Assembly: GCA_963693285.1 (NCBI GenBank)
Contig: OY848918.1
Coordinates: 12,200,960 to 12,264,959, forward strand
Source: Xestospongia muta
Lineage: Eukaryota > Porifera > Demospongiae > Haplosclerida > Petrosiidae
Length of the DNA: 64,000 bases
Direction: 5' to 3'
Part shown: positions 22,165 through 35,814 of the stretch, one piece after another
Layout of the letters: each line of letters starts with the position of its first letter
Position numbering within the stretch: the stretch's first letter is position 1
Position numbers and translations under genes: made by a program
The notes under the pieces: model-generated
The model's database searches: none
The model's input: only the letters and a program-made list of their open reading frames with translations
What the model was told of the DNA's origin: nothing

Positions 22165-22425
22165 CAAATCACACTTTTTTAAAATTCAATTTTCACAGCT
22201 ATGAATTTCTCAGTAGAAAGTTGACAAAATGGTTGATTCAGTTATTTATCAAATCATACTTTTTTTAAAATTCAATTTTCACAGCTATGAATTCCCCAAT
22301 AGAGAGTTGACAAAATAGTCAGATTTGGTTATTTATCGCATCACACTTTTTAAAATTCAATTTCCATGGCCTATGAATTCCTCAATAGAGAGTGAGAGTT
22401 GACAAAATAATTGCTTCAGTTAGTA
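22165..22425. repeat. Three diverged tandem copies, about 88 bp each
   Basis: Each copy carries TTTAAAATTCAATTT, then CTATGAATT, AGTTGACAAAAT and, in the first two, GGTT(A/G)-type ends followed by TTATTTATC. Copies differ by several substitutions and small indels. Confidence 0.75.
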
Positions 22426-23317
22426 AACTGTTATATCAAACCATACCAGTACATAGTACACAGGTGAAAGGCTCAGATGATATAATCAACACTGCCTACC
22501 TATGTTATTAGTCAGGAAGATATTTTTAACCAATGACAATTTATCTCCTAGCTGTTGTTCTATTTCAAAGAGAGTGCTTGCTAGTTTACACCTATAGCAA
22601 CTTTGTTATAGAGCATTAAGTCATGTGTGTGTGTGCTGCCCTTCAAAGAAAACAGTTTGGGTAAAATTGTGAATATTTGTACACACTATGTTATTATTTC
22701 AGTTAATTCAAGTACAAACACAATGTTTAGTTTTTAGTTCAGTTCCAATATCAAGCACAGACCTGCTAAATATAAAAATGTTCAATGGTTACGCAACTTT
22801 ATTAGACCCCTTTAATCAAGACAAAGACTTCAGCGATACTATAGATAATAATGTTCTATTGTAAGTACTACACAAATTATCTATTATCAACAGAGACAGA
22901 GAGACTAGAAGCAAAGACTTTGCATATTTTAACAACATACTCAGATCACTCACTATATACATGTAACTAATCTAATAAGGAGGTGTGAAAACACCCTAAG
23001 AAATTAAACAACGTTAGGCTACACCTAGTTTTTGACTAAGACTGCTGTGTTAAACAGGACACATTATTACCACCTAATAGGATAATGATAGGACAATATT
23101 TGATGTAGTCCATGTACACAAGTGTCTATACTTAATTCATTACTAGAAGACTATCTTGTGCAGCTATGAATGTAAAGGCTGCCAAAGCTTTGATGTGGTA
23201 CGGCTAAATCATTGTTTGATGTTCTTCCTAAGTCTTCGGGTGCTTTCAAACATTCTTCTGTGACCATTTTAAGAGAACAGTGTTAGCCACAAACAATATA
23301 TAAATAGCATTGTGGCA

Positions 23318-23348
<31 letters not shown>

Positions 23349-23483
23349 AGTGTCTGTTCACATGTAGAATGTTCTTGTTTTACAGGGATTTTTTTCAAGT
23401 GATCAGGAGTATTCAGGCAACAACAGAACAATAATATTATTACTCATATTCCACAAACAAAGGTGTCTACATTAATCTACATT

Positions 23484-23562
23484 AAGTAATCACTTAGGCA
23501 ATTATCAATGTATCAATACATATATAATCACTTAGGCAATTATCAATGTATCGATACATATA
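23484..23562. repeat. 38-bp tandem duplication
   Basis: Two copies of a unit starting ATCACTTAGGCAATTATCAA, followed by ATACATATA. Confidence 0.75.
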
Positions 23563-24090
23563 AAGTACTGGACACTGAACTAGTCACTGGGTAACTATTA
23601 TCTCTTGTCAACTGATTCTTTAGAGAATAACAACTGAAGAAAATTATTCTTTTATTTAAAAGATGGTCTTAAAATTGTTTTGAATTAGGCAAAAGACATA
23701 GCTGTAACACTATCTTTAACTTATGTTCTAATGTTTGCATGTTATGGAGCATGTAGAAACAAAAAGGTGACAATACTAACATCACACATGTAAGGCATTC
23801 ATCCAAGAATTCCAACTTTTCACAGCTTCTTCAAAGAGGCTAGGAGTGTACCCATATCAGTGTGAGAACACTATGGGGCTGTTGCCCAATACTATAGATA
23901 CTAGTTACACAGCATGCCAAACCAGGGAGGGTGCATGATGAGTAGTCATGAATATTGTGTTACTGTATTTATTCTTTTCTATGTGAGATAAAATGCAATT
24001 AATTTAATTCTATTTTTAGCACCTAGCTATCTCTCTTAGGAGTCTTTTCAAACACAAGCATTACCTTGTCTGGACTTTTATTACATTGAA

Positions 24091-24222
24091 CTGACAAACC
24101 TTTTACTTTCAAGGACTAAGCACACTGAACTTCTAACTGACAAACCTTTTACTTTCAAGGACTAAGCACACTGAACTTCTAACTAACAAACCTTTTACTT
24201 TCAAGGACTAAGCACGTTGAAC
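24091..24222. repeat. 46-bp tandem repeat, three copies
   Basis: Copies start at 24091, 24137 and 24183 (CTGACAAACCTTTTACTTTC). They are almost identical. Confidence 0.88.
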
Positions 24223-25641
24223 AACTATACAAACTGAAATATCCTGTCACAGGACTGACCTTTATTAGCTAGACCATACAGATAAGAGTATTTGTCAATT
24301 TTAATTTAAGATCTAAGACAAAACAGTAATCCAATCTATGTGAAGTACACATGTACTCTAGACTCTTTTTTGCCCTAAATTCTCACTGTATCTCTCACAT
24401 GCTATCATAACAGTCATAGTGGAACCTCTTCTAGTATGATTTAATTGTATTAACTCATAGGAAGTCATCTCTATGTCATATGACAATAAATCTACCAGGG
24501 ACAAGCAATGATGTTCTCAATAGTAAAATGTACCATTACATAATAGTCCAGACAGAAATGAAACTTTGGCAACCCTATAATCTGTAGTTCCAATGTAAAA
24601 TGATGTCACAAATTAATATGACTAATATCATTATGATCTAATAGATACCAATCATATGATATCATTGGTATCAATCAGGTGTTTCCTAAATGTATCGACA
24701 ATAAATGAAATATTATTATGATTGCTTAATATTCCGAATATATTATAAACACATTAGATATGGCATAAGGTCTTTGATACATTTAACACATTGAAGTGAA
24801 ACATCTTCTATAGCAAGCACTATGCAAATTAGAAATCGTATATTAACAAGGAAATGTATCAATAGAAAATAACAAATGTCTTCAGAGGATGCTGTTTGAG
24901 AGAGGTTCAACTAGCCATTATGAATTAAGTTAGGACAATGACCTTCCTTCTTATTGAAGTGTATATGTACATGTATGACACATCCAATTAATTCCTAATT
25001 AAATATTAAAAGTTGTCACAGAGAAAAGATGATAATAAACTAGTCAAATGAAGATGAACATTCTACAACCAATGAGCACAGTGTAATAGCTACAGTATAA
25101 AAACTGAACTATACATCTCCCACTGGTATAGTTGACATAAAGTGATTTTGACTGTATAAGCATCATACAGGTTAGTATATTTGTGTACTTTATATATACT
25201 ATACTTATGCATGGGAAAACAGGGGGGTATTGATTTCCTCCTCTTGACCTTTAGTATAGACTGGTGTAGAGGTACAATTCAGACTAGTGAGTCTCTTCTT
25301 ACATCAGGTCATTTTTGATAGAATGAAAATATATACACAGATGGTCCCAATTAAAACTTTGTTTACTTTAGATGTGTCCTAACAGAGACCTTTGACCTGC
25401 CTTCAAATCATTGATAATCATTTATATTATATTATAAAGAGAGGCTATAATAACTAATACTGTTGATCATTAGTATTAGCTTTGTAAGGAATTTTTGTAT
25501 TTCAGGTAGTGTGACACATTTACCATTCCAAATACCTCACTCATTACAAAAAATAGGTTAAATTTGTACGCAATTTGATCTGGCATACACCACCATTCCA
25601 TAAATAGAACCTCTCTCTCTCTCTCAGAGAGAGAGAGAGAG

Positions 25642-25681
<40 letters not shown>

Positions 25682-26061
25682 GAAAGAAAGAGGAAGGGTC
25701 AAAGCAGAAACTAAGAAGGAAATTGTGTGGTTTTGTGTTGACTTTGAATATTTTAAAAAATAATATTTGCTGACTGGAACAATCCTTTACTAACAACACT
25801 ATCTACATCACAAACACAGACATTGTTACAGACCAACAATATCATTACTGTTATTAACAAAATATAATTTAACAGCTGATACTGGAAGTTACAAATAATT
25901 ACTGTTCAAACAATTCATTGCAAGAGTTAAAGCTCTCACATGTACAATTTTCTCTATGTTGGTGTGCCACAGAATAGCTATATAGTATAACACAGTACAT
26001 CATAACTTTTAAAGTGGTTAGTTATTATTGAGATAGTACAAATTATACAACGATTACTCAC

Positions 26062-26200
26062 TTAATATGCCGTTCTCTTTGTAGCCTTTAACAAAACTTC
26101 AGGTTCAAGTCAGTCGTCACAACAACGGGAATGTATGCATAGAACTAAGCATAGAACGAAGTGGTTATTTCACAACACTGACTGACAAGTGTAGGACGCG
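26062..26200 (-). promoter_or_regulatory. Candidate noncoding first exon and promoter of SIK
   Basis: In the minus direction a strong donor (A then GTGAGT) sits at about 26061, preceded by a stretch of higher GC content with CpG-containing words (ACGCGTACG near 26198), unlike its AT-rich surroundings. No Met-initiated frame of note is seen. It is the best candidate for the SIK 5' exon, but the link is inferred. Confidence 0.35.
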
Positions 26201-29200
26201 TACGAGAGATGTCACTAGCAACGATGAGGTTCCAAACGTAATTGTTACAATACTCGCTACTCAGAATGGTATGGTGGGTCTCTGCTTCTCCTATGATCCA
26301 TTCATCTAACACACACAAATTACTGAGAAATGAGAAACTGGTCAATAAATATTACTAGAGTTGTGTATTTGTAACCTTTGATCTAATTAAGCAATGAAAA
26401 TAAAATTCTAATATATACGGTAAGGTAATTATAGAGCATGGGTGTAATATTATAATAATAGTTATTTTATATGTAATAAATTACTAAAATGGTCTTTTAA
26501 AAATAACAATCAAGACATCGTTCCATGTCACCATAATTTCATTTGCTGGCAGCATAATGTAAAACTGGCAGTAAGGTTGTGTTATATCACAACCTTGTTA
26601 TCCATTGGGATTTGTGTACCTACAAATACATTTTACACTTCATGAATAATACATAGCTTATTAGAAACTTTATTGATAATTTGGGTGAGAAATTATTGAC
26701 CCCATTGGATGTGTGCATTCATAGTATTTCAATAGTACATTGATAATGGTATTGACAATTGTCCTTTCACATTACTATCAACTCTTTACAGGAATATGCT
26801 CTAATTATAAGTAAAAATAATGATAAATAAAATTTTAAAAAATGAATTATTAATTTTCATTTCATTACAGCATATACATGTATATATATAATGACAACAT
26901 AAATTCTAATTATTCAATCAATGAAACTTTAGAAATAAGAAATTAGTCAAGTTGTGGTCACTGAGGCTGCAAAAACATGATTAAAATATGACAAAAATTA
27001 TAAAGACATTCAAAGAATGTTTTAAAAGAGCTGCACAGGAATAACAACTAATCTATATACAGTCGAATCTCTCTATATTGGAAATTATTATTAAGAGCCA
27101 TGATAACTTACTAAAGAGGTGTTTATATTACAGAGACCAAATGGGTGACATATTATAGTACATATTGGACATAATTTATCTTTAATAAAGGGTGTCCATA
27201 TAAAATCCCCTTCATAAGATGTTTTACAAAGTCCCATTTAATTGAAATAGTATTAACAGTACATTCTAATCGTAATTCATCACTTAGAGGTTAAAGTATA
27301 ATAACTGTTTGATATTTATTGTCTCATTTATTGAAAATTTGTTTGTTAATTTGTTTCTTTTGATTGGGTATAAAGTTTACCTAATTAATTAAATGTTTAC
27401 AGTTTAAATTACTTGCAATGCAATTATATTATGACCTTAGAACTATACCAATATATATGTACATTGCTCAATACATGTATTGAAAAGCCCTCTGTGAATT
27501 AGTGAATTACTAGGTTGCTAGCCTTGTAACATGAGATCACTAGTCCAAAACTAGTCACATGACCATATATGTACATCTGTCTAACAAAATATCAGCTAGG
27601 TCACCATCCTTAATGATTTTATAATACAAACTTATATAAAAAGGTCTGAATTGAGGACATTTATTTCCCACTGTTTAGTCTCATGTAGTATCAATTAGCT
27701 TGTGTTGTTGAGGACATGTATAAACTTACAATAAAGTCAGTTTCAAGCTGTACATGTGTATACCATATAAGGAGATTAGAGAGGTTTAGTGGGAAAGGAT
27801 AACTTCCAAATTATGTACCATTCCATTGATGGACGCATTGTCATAAATCTCAATGGATCAGCCTACATGTAGTAAATTTAAACCTCAGATAGAGGGATAT
27901 ATGGATGAATGAATGAATTGATGGATGTATGAATGAATGGATTGATGGATGTATGAATGAATGGATTGATGGATGTATGAATGAATGGATTAATGGATGT
28001 ATGAATGGATCCATTCATCCATCTGTCCATTTGTTTATCCATTGATCCATAGAACCATCACCTAGATTAAGAACATGTACATTTATGTATTCACAGTGAT
28101 TTTATAACTGTTAATATTCAAAATAAGTTAGTGATGTATTTCCCAAGAAACCGTCCATTGAAAGGTGTCTTAACTGATAGTAATTGGTGAAAGTAGAGTT
28201 CAAAGTATGAATGAGAACTTTGAAATGATGTGTACTAACTAACAGTTGTATGCCAATAGTGAAAATTAAAATTAAAATTGCAATTATATGACCTTATCAT
28301 AAGTGTCAGCAATTTATACTTCCTGTAAGTGCAGTTTATATTATACACTACAATACATACTTACTGACTAAAGTATTGGTGTGAGAACAATTAATATTTA
28401 ATAGACAACACCTCAGCAACACGTTGAAAATCATTAAAAAACTTAAATTGATTTATAAGCTGATAACATGATACAGCTATATATATACAATATTCATAGC
28501 AAATATAGTGTTCAAGTTACAATAACATGTTCTCAGTGTATTATATTACATTGAACCATGGCCACATAGTTTAGACTAGGATGTTGCTATACACATTAGC
28601 AATGTATACTCTTATATCATTAGCATTGTATTGTACAGTATATAGTTTGTGGTACATGTATTAGATTATGTTATGTAATCTATTGTATAGGATAAGCCAT
28701 TTTAAAAATGGATCAGGAGATAATCATATGATATAAGTATCATATTATGTAATAGATTATTGATAGCTGTGATTGACATTTTTATTTTATGACTTAAGTA
28801 AATATAGTTAGTATAACATATTGTACCTTTGGAAGTGTGTGTGTGTGTGTGAAAGGATGAATATATCAGTAGAGAAATTGATGGATAAAAGGATGGCATA
28901 AGATGGACTGTCTAGAGCATGTAACAACGTATCTTACTAGTATCATTTCTTCTTAGTGCTATGCTTAAGTTAAGACAGTAACAAATTTAATACTAAAATT
29001 AATACCATTACTAACATTGACGCACTAAATTTCAAAATTATAGTTAACATAGTTTTACAATGCAAAAATATAACTAAGTTCACAAAAAATATTTAGACAT
29101 ATCAACCAATAAATAAACTAATTAATTGTTTAGAAATAATATCTCTTAGAGCTAAGTCTTTACACATACAAACATTACCAGGATCAATCTGTTAAAAGTA

Positions 29201-30374
29201 AATGATACAATTTAAATATAAAGGTTTATACATGTATATATTAGACCTGTCAAACACCAACATTAATGATTTCTTAAACCATCTAGAACTTGAGAATACA
29301 TTGCTGGTTGCATATAGCAATATACAGAGATGATATTCATGTTAAACATCCTCACGTTTGAGTTGTAATTGATTGCCTGGTTTATCCCATCTTTTGTAAA
29401 AGCAAGCTTGTGTATGAGGTAGATCAAGAGATGTTAAATGTAATTCATCTTAAATTCAATGTTACTTCAATGAAAGCAACAAAACAGCAACAATTTTAAA
29501 ACCAGGGAGAGAAAACATAAGACAGTAACACAAAACAGGAAACTACACAGAGTAGAGAGAAGATAACAAGTTAAAGCATTGATGTTACAAGTCAAAACAT
29601 TCTCTCATGACCTATTGTGCATGTGTCATTCTTTAACTGGTTTTGTTCCTTCAACTCAATAATCTAATGGTGACAATTAAAAATATTTAAATATTTAATT
29701 GTGGAAATGAACCCTTATCACACATTGACTCATTATGACTCCTGATTTTGATATCACTATAGCAAATCCAATTTTGTTGTAATGTAAAAAATAATAAATT
29801 ATATATGTTTGTTAAATATCAGATTAAAGGACAAATAGAGGACAAACTGAACAGATCGATACAAAATAAATGTTATAAAGTATCTCAAACAATTTATAGT
29901 TTTGACACACCAATATTATATAGATGACTGTTACCAATAGCAAGACACTAAAAATGATACAAAGCAAGTATGAGTCTGTTATGCATCAACTGTTCCATTT
30001 GCGTCCAGTGCAATTGTTCTTTTGAAATGATATCATTTAAATCCGATCAGCAATTGTCCAATATTGATCATCATCAAAATAATGCATAAAATAAACTATT
30101 GTATATCATAGACTCCTAGGATAAATGTGATTAATTAAATCACGTGGTGATTGTAATCACGAGTCTCCAAACTTAGAAAGGTCAGATTGACTGTTTTAAT
30201 AATTGATTCCAGTCCCTGTTGTTTATATCTCACAATGTACACACTAAAAATCAAAACACCTCATAATCATAATATGGTATAAAGAGGCAAAATGTAAGAC
30301 ATGACAATTATTGTTGCTGATATAATAAACAAAACGTTGATGAAAACATTATGAACAAATAACATATTATCTGT
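26201..30374. other. Four-kb stretch without a recognisable gene
   Basis: AT-rich with frequent stops. The longest open frames are about 65 codons and have no family signature. It contains a 24-bp tandem repeat (listed separately) and a (TG)n near 28835. Nothing else was seen. Confidence 0.4.
27896..28016. repeat. 24-bp tandem repeat of GATG/GAAT units
   Basis: Four to five units of about 24 bp (GGATGTATGAATGAATGGAT) followed by a partly complementary ATCCATTCATCCATC stretch. Confidence 0.7.
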
Positions 30375-31375
30375 TCACAATTCAAAACAACTGATACTAT
30401 ATACAATTAATCTATTATTAAAGTAATGACAAATATAAAGTAGCGACCTTAGATGGTCGAGTGCTGTCTCATGAGGCCAATCAAACTGACCGTCCCCTTT
30501 AACTTCTTTACCAATTTTCTGTACGTATTTACTGTCAGTTGTAAATACACTAACACAATAATTGTGATGCTCTGTGATGTACATGACATTGTTATCAGCT
30601 ATAGTAAAACTTTCTGGAAAACAAAGTTGTCCAGGACCAGTTCCAATGGGACCAAATTTAGCCAAGAACTTTCCCTTGGGAGTAAACTAAAATTAAACTA
30701 AAGAGGTTTAGTACCTTTTTGATCAAAACCAACATAGAGTATACTCTGACTTCGTCATCAAAACTTATTTTGTAAATCTAATGATCAACAGCAATGAGAA
30801 TATAATTATCCTGTGTAACAGCTATACCATAATGAGGATATGTAGGAATATAAAAAGATATTGTGACTGAGCTATATCTTCTTATAACTTTCAAGGCGTT
30901 GCCACAATTCTCAGTTACAACAATCTGTCCATTATTAATATTAGTTACATCAACTCCATAAGGTTGATTCAGTCCAGTGTTTGTGCGCAATGAAGTGATG
31001 TTAGAAAGAATCACTGGATGTGTCAGAGTTTGTGAAGGCCTGCAGACTAACAACACTATACCATTATATTTTTGGCATGCTTCATATAAATTTAGCAGTC
31101 TCATGATCATTTACTAGTTCACTAAGAAATCTCTCTTTTAGTGCAAAATATTTAGCATCACTTCCTTTCTTTTTCTCCATTCCTGCAAGACAGCCATTCT
31201 TCTCATTTCTTCATTGACATTATCACGTTTGATTCTAATAATATTAAGTTTTGTAAAACCGAGAGCAAATCCAATAATTTTATAGTGACATATTCTACTG
31301 ACTACCTACTTTCTGTGCAATCCCATCATCACATATCACATGTAATCTTAGCTGGGGAACATGTGAATCTGCATG
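30375..31375 (-). pseudogene. Decayed copy of the Death-domain/NHL gene
   Basis: Two open segments (30375-30665 and 30778-31110, minus strand) match the NHL portion of the neighbouring gene at 31787-33009, with motifs such as GTGPGQLCFPE and YITEH intact. Between them part of the propeller is missing. Further upstream, remnants of the Death domain (near 31110-31330) show a premature stop after NDHETAKFI and a frameshift in the preceding helix. A tandem duplicate that has lost coding capacity explains this. It lies about 400 bp downstream of its functional relative in the same orientation. Confidence 0.8.
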
Positions 31376-31786
31376 TAAAATAATATTTGTAAAATGATAT
31401 AATTGTATAATGACACATTTGATATCCAGCCCATTGCAGAACATTTTCTCTCTCTCAAACGATTTTGTGGTTTCCTTAGAATAATTATAAATACTTATTG
31501 TTTTTATTGTCCATCACCTTTACTTACCTGTTAAAATAACTGAGCATGCTCAGTTTAATAACGAGTACTTCTGTTTTTGGTCATGTAATATTACACAAAG
31601 TAATAAAAAAATAATATAACACAAATAAGCCCAATATGAGCCAAAATTGTATTATTAAGTCCATGCAGCCAGGTTTAATTATTATGTACATGTAATCAGT
31701 TATATTAGAAGATAATTAATATAGAAATAGGTACATATATGTAGCTAATAAAAGTTAACTCTAAAATTATTAAAAATCATTCGACT
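31376..31786. other. Gap between the pseudogene and the Death-NHL gene
   Basis: AT-rich with no coding signal. It likely holds the 3' UTR of the Death-NHL gene. Confidence 0.4.
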
Positions 31787-34344
31787 TCAATCTTGTGTTG
31801 CATTGTTTTCTATACGATACACTACCACTCTATTATTGATATAGTCACAAATATAAAGAAGAGATCTGGCTTTGTCAAGTGCTATTCCACGAGGCCAATC
31901 AAACTGATCATCCCCTCTGCCTTCTTCGCCAATGGTATGGACGAATTTACCATTAATTGTAAATATACTAACACGATAATTACTATGCTCTGTAATGTAC
32001 ATTAGATCGTTATCAGCTATAGCAATACCTTCTGGAAAACAAAGTTGTCCAGGACCAGTTCCCCAGTCACCAAATTCATCCAAAAACTTTCCATCTGGAG
32101 AAAACTTTTTGACACAGTTATTCCAAGTGTCGGTTACATATACGAAACCATTTTTGTCAAAAGCTACATCGTTAGGTTCTCTAAAATTTAATTGTTTCGG
32201 TCTTGCATCATTATAGCTAAGGTCATATAAGAATTGTAAGTTCCCATTCAATACCCGTACTCTATTGTTATAAGTATCTGCAACATAGATAAGCCCAGTA
32301 AGAGGAGATACGGAAACACCATAAGGAGAATTGAACTCTATTTGTTCGCTACCCTCTTGATCACAACCAACATATGCTATAACTTTACCTTCAAAGTTCA
32401 TTTTATAGATTTTATGCTCATGTTCAACAGCCACAAGAATGCAATTATCTTGTGTAACAGCTACACCACGAGGACATTTGCCAACAATGAAAGAACTCAA
32501 AATTAAACCATCCTCCTTTATGACTTTAATACAGTTACTATGACTCTCAGCTACTACAACCTGGCCATCATTAGCCACAGCAACTCCATGAGGATGATCT
32601 AATCCATTTATCGTATGGACTAAAGAGACTGTAACTTGAGAATCAGTCATTGGGTATGACTGAGCTTGCATTGAAGGCCAACAGACTGAAAGTTTCATAC
32701 CATTACGTTCTTTGGCATAGTCCACAATAAATTCAGCAGTCTTACGATCATTTACCAGTTCACTAAGAAATGCCTCTTTTAAGGCAAAATATGTAGCATT
32801 ACTTCCTTTGTTTTTGATCCATTTGTGCACGACAGCTATTCTTCTCAATTCTTCATTAGGATTATCATTTTGAATTGCGATAATATCAGCTTCTGGTAAC
32901 CCAAGAGCGTATCCAATATTTTGATAGTGCAATATTTTGCTGGCTAATTTTGTCACTAAGTTTTCATCGCACATCACATTTAGCCACCCATCTTGAGAAA
33001 GTTGTGAACCTGTAAGTACATATAAATTAAACACAACTACCGTTACATACTGCTTAGCATCTGCACTATAAAATTTATTTTTTCCACCTGGCAATTGAGG
33101 CAATTCTATAAGATTGTTTTAGATCATGTGTATATATCAGTGTATCCAAGGTAACCAACCTATGATGTAATTAGCAGCTAATGAACCTTTGAATTAGGCA
33201 TGACAAATGACAGCTCAGAAACAAGTTTCAAAATTAATTATACAAGGGTATTTATAAATTTAAATCCTTATCTCTACTTTAACCATAAATCCTTAAAATT
33301 CAATTTTTTTTGTTATTAGGAATTGTTGTAAACTATTTTTGAGCCAGATCCACCATATAGTCTTATTTAATTAATAAACATTATTAACACACCAAGGTTT
33401 TAAGCAACAATCCACATGAACTAATATATCACAATGTTTACATTGCAGTCAAAATAAAAAGCTTTTATCTGTGTGCGTCATAAGATTTGTGGTTTCACCA
33501 CAGTCAGGTGTACAAACAGATTATAGCCAAACTATGTGATGTTGACATGGCAGAGATAGATAAGGAGTGCTATGTAGTAGATAGTTAGATATAACAAGGC
33601 ATATGATATGCACGTGAAGCTTCAAGTTCTGTTACTGGTTGTAACAGAGCTTGATTGTAAGTTCTGTATTGTGACAGTATTGACAGCTGGCTAATTGCAA
33701 AGGATTCATGTGAGCATATGTAATTAGCTAAATGGACATTGGGTTAAAATTGGTGATATGCCAAATGCATGTATGCTTTCTGCTATGTTAAATGTACTTT
33801 TCCAAATTTCATACCTTTGTGTATTTTTTTGAGGCTAGATTTTAACTCTTCTGTCTCTTTTTCTTTCTTCAATTGTTTCTCAGGAACACCTGATAAATTT
33901 AAATTTAAATTCAAAAATACCAGAAAGCAATTTCCCAAAGTTGTTGTTTACCAATAATTTTCCCTATATATATACCATTCGAATTCTATAATGGATTGTA
34001 TAACTACTTTGGTGCATACAGTCAAACATTTGTAGAGAATTTAACAAAACAAAGTAAAATTTCATTAATAAAACAATGAAGTACCTTCAATCAGAACTTG
34101 TAGTTGATATGCTTGACACTCTAGAGCTATAGTAAGTAAATACTTCACATCGATAATCAGATTTAACACATACATGTACTGTCTATACATGTACAGATCA
34201 TTTATGTACAAATTGATACGATCATTTATGTTAAATACACTTTTCCAAATTTCATACCTTTGTGTATTTTTTTGAGGCTAGATTTTAACTCTTCTGTCTC
34301 TTTTTCTTTCTTTAATAATTGCTCCAATTGTTTCTCAGGAGCAC
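31787..34344 (-). CDS. Coiled-coil/Death-domain/NHL-repeat protein, 5' end not resolved
   Basis: Exons in gene order: 34258-34344, 34085-34126, 33815-33889, an 18-nt microexon 33088-33105, and 31787-33009. The junctions are mutually phase-compatible. The first and third exons are duplicates of each other (PEKQL, then KKEKETEELKSSLKKIHK), encoding a short coiled coil. The last exon begins with a Death-fold domain (about 33000-32720; hallmarks LASKILHYQNIGYALGL and AVVHKWIKNKG), followed by a propeller of NHL repeats (HGVAVANDGQVVVAES, PYGVSVSPLTGLIYVADTYN, GTGPGQLCFPEG). Death domains assemble signalling complexes; NHL propellers bind protein or RNA. There is no RING or B-box, unlike the TRIM array nearby. 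The start codon was not located and may lie beyond the foldback element at 34518-35584. An open frame starting at 33103 would read through the microexon intron and is not preferred. Confidence 0.7.
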
Positions 34345-34517
34345 CTGATAAATTTAAACTATGCATAATTTCTGGTTTTCACCTTCATATCTCACCATTA
34401 GATATGGCCATATCAAACAAACTCAGCTATATCAGATCTCTCACTTACACTATCAGCCCTTCAGCTAAATTGCTATAGTAATTATAGAAAACTAATTTTA
34501 CTGAGCACGCTCAGAGT
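34345..34517. other. Upstream flank of the duplicated coiled-coil exon
   Basis: Short AT-rich stretch ending in GCTCAGAGT, the left target duplication of the foldback element. No exon seen. Confidence 0.4.
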
Positions 34518-35584
34518 TAGTCTCGTCCCCAGACCTACTCGCAAGCTAAAGTAGGTCTGGTCACACAGCTTGACTTTTGTGTCCCCAGTAAGGAATGTGG
34601 TGCGGGTGTTGGTATGTAATTAGAGGTAGTGTGAAATATGAAATAATTTGTAATCATTAATTTAGATGTATTTATGCTACCAGTTCATCTATTAACAAGT
34701 TTTGAATATGGAATTTCATGTTGTCATTCCTACTCTAGTCATTACTCTACTATATAAATTCCTTTAAAAGATACAATAAGGTCAATAGGTTAAAAATATG
34801 TGTTCTTGGTCAATTCAAACATAAAAATTAAATAGTGATAAAGTGTTATGAAATAGTAGGAGTTTGCAAATTTTCTACTTATGTACAGTAGATAATAATT
34901 TCATAATTACAATTAGAATTACAATTAGTTTTAAATACTTAGTGATTGCTATTTACTAATCAATTAGGATTAGAATTGTATCAAACCTGCTATGTAGCAA
35001 TAATACACTGGATTCAACTTTTCTTAATTTGTAAACAATGTTATTTATAACTTAAATTAAAAGAAGTGGAGGCTCCATGTTGAAATTTCATATTCAAAAC
35101 TTGTTGATAGATGAACTGGTAGCATAAATACATCTAAATTAATGATTACAAATGCCCCAGGTTGAGTTAACAAACTAAGTAATATTGGCAAATAATACTA
35201 TAGATGTTGGAATGATAATAAATCAAAGAGATTATGGACTGAATATGCAATAATCTTTATTAAGACATATTGTTATAGCTTTCACATTTTGCTTAAACTA
35301 GTACTTTTGTTGATTTATTTATTTATTTCTTTGAATACGCTTAAACTTTCTATGTAAGTCCTGCTTAAATGTATTCAAAGAAATAAACAAATAAACAAAA
35401 GTTTAAACAAAATATAAATACTATTAGACTAGTCTCGTCCCCAGACCTACTTGATGATATTCATATTTCACACTGCCTCTAATTGCATACCAACACCTGC
35501 GCCACATTCCTTACTGGGGACACAAAAGTCAAGCCGTGTGACCAGACCTACTTTAGCTTGAGAGTAGGTCTGGGGACGAGACTA
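34518..35584. mobile_element. Mutator-like foldback element, 1067 bp, with 9-bp TSD
   Basis: Ends TAGTCTCGTCCCCAGACC and GGGGACGAGACTA are flanked by the perfect direct repeat GCTCAGAGT (34509-34517 and 35585-35593). The left arm (about 34518-34740) pairs with two right-side blocks: about 35460-35584 (outer) and 35065-35155 (inner). The right arm is split by about 300 bp that contains its own hairpin near 35293-35405 and another TAGTCTCGTCCCC end near 35430. No transposase frame is present, so it is non-autonomous. Long inverted repeats and a 9-bp duplication point to the Mutator superfamily (inferred). It may interrupt the 5' part of the Death-NHL locus. Confidence 0.82.
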
Positions 35585-35720
35585 GCTCAGAGTATATAAC
35601 AGCTTATCTTAGTACAAGGTGGTATATGTCAATTAATACACACACCCACACACGACCATATCGAAAGTGGTTTTAAATAATATCAATAATTATAATTTTT
35701 AAAATTATATGTATTTTACA

Positions 35721-35814
35721 GCTGGAGGGAGATCAATTTCTAGTGGAAATGTTCTGCTGTCAATATAATGGAAGCATCTTTTGCAGAGCACTAATAGAAG
35801 AACCAAAAATGTAA
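35721..35814 (+). other. Orphan exon-like segment, strand ambiguous
   Basis: After TATTTTACAG on the plus strand, 30 codons read openly (LEGDQF... CRALIEEPKM) to a TAA. The reverse strand is also open (LCKRCFHYIDSRTFPLEI) between an acceptor-like TATTAG and a donor-like GTAAAA. It could be a terminal exon of a lost plus-strand gene or an upstream exon of the Death-NHL gene. No family recognised. Confidence 0.3.

Noticed and set aside
26145..26345. Minus-strand frame of 66 codons near the putative SIK promoter
   Set aside because: No homology is recognised. The base composition and splice donor fit a noncoding 5' exon better.
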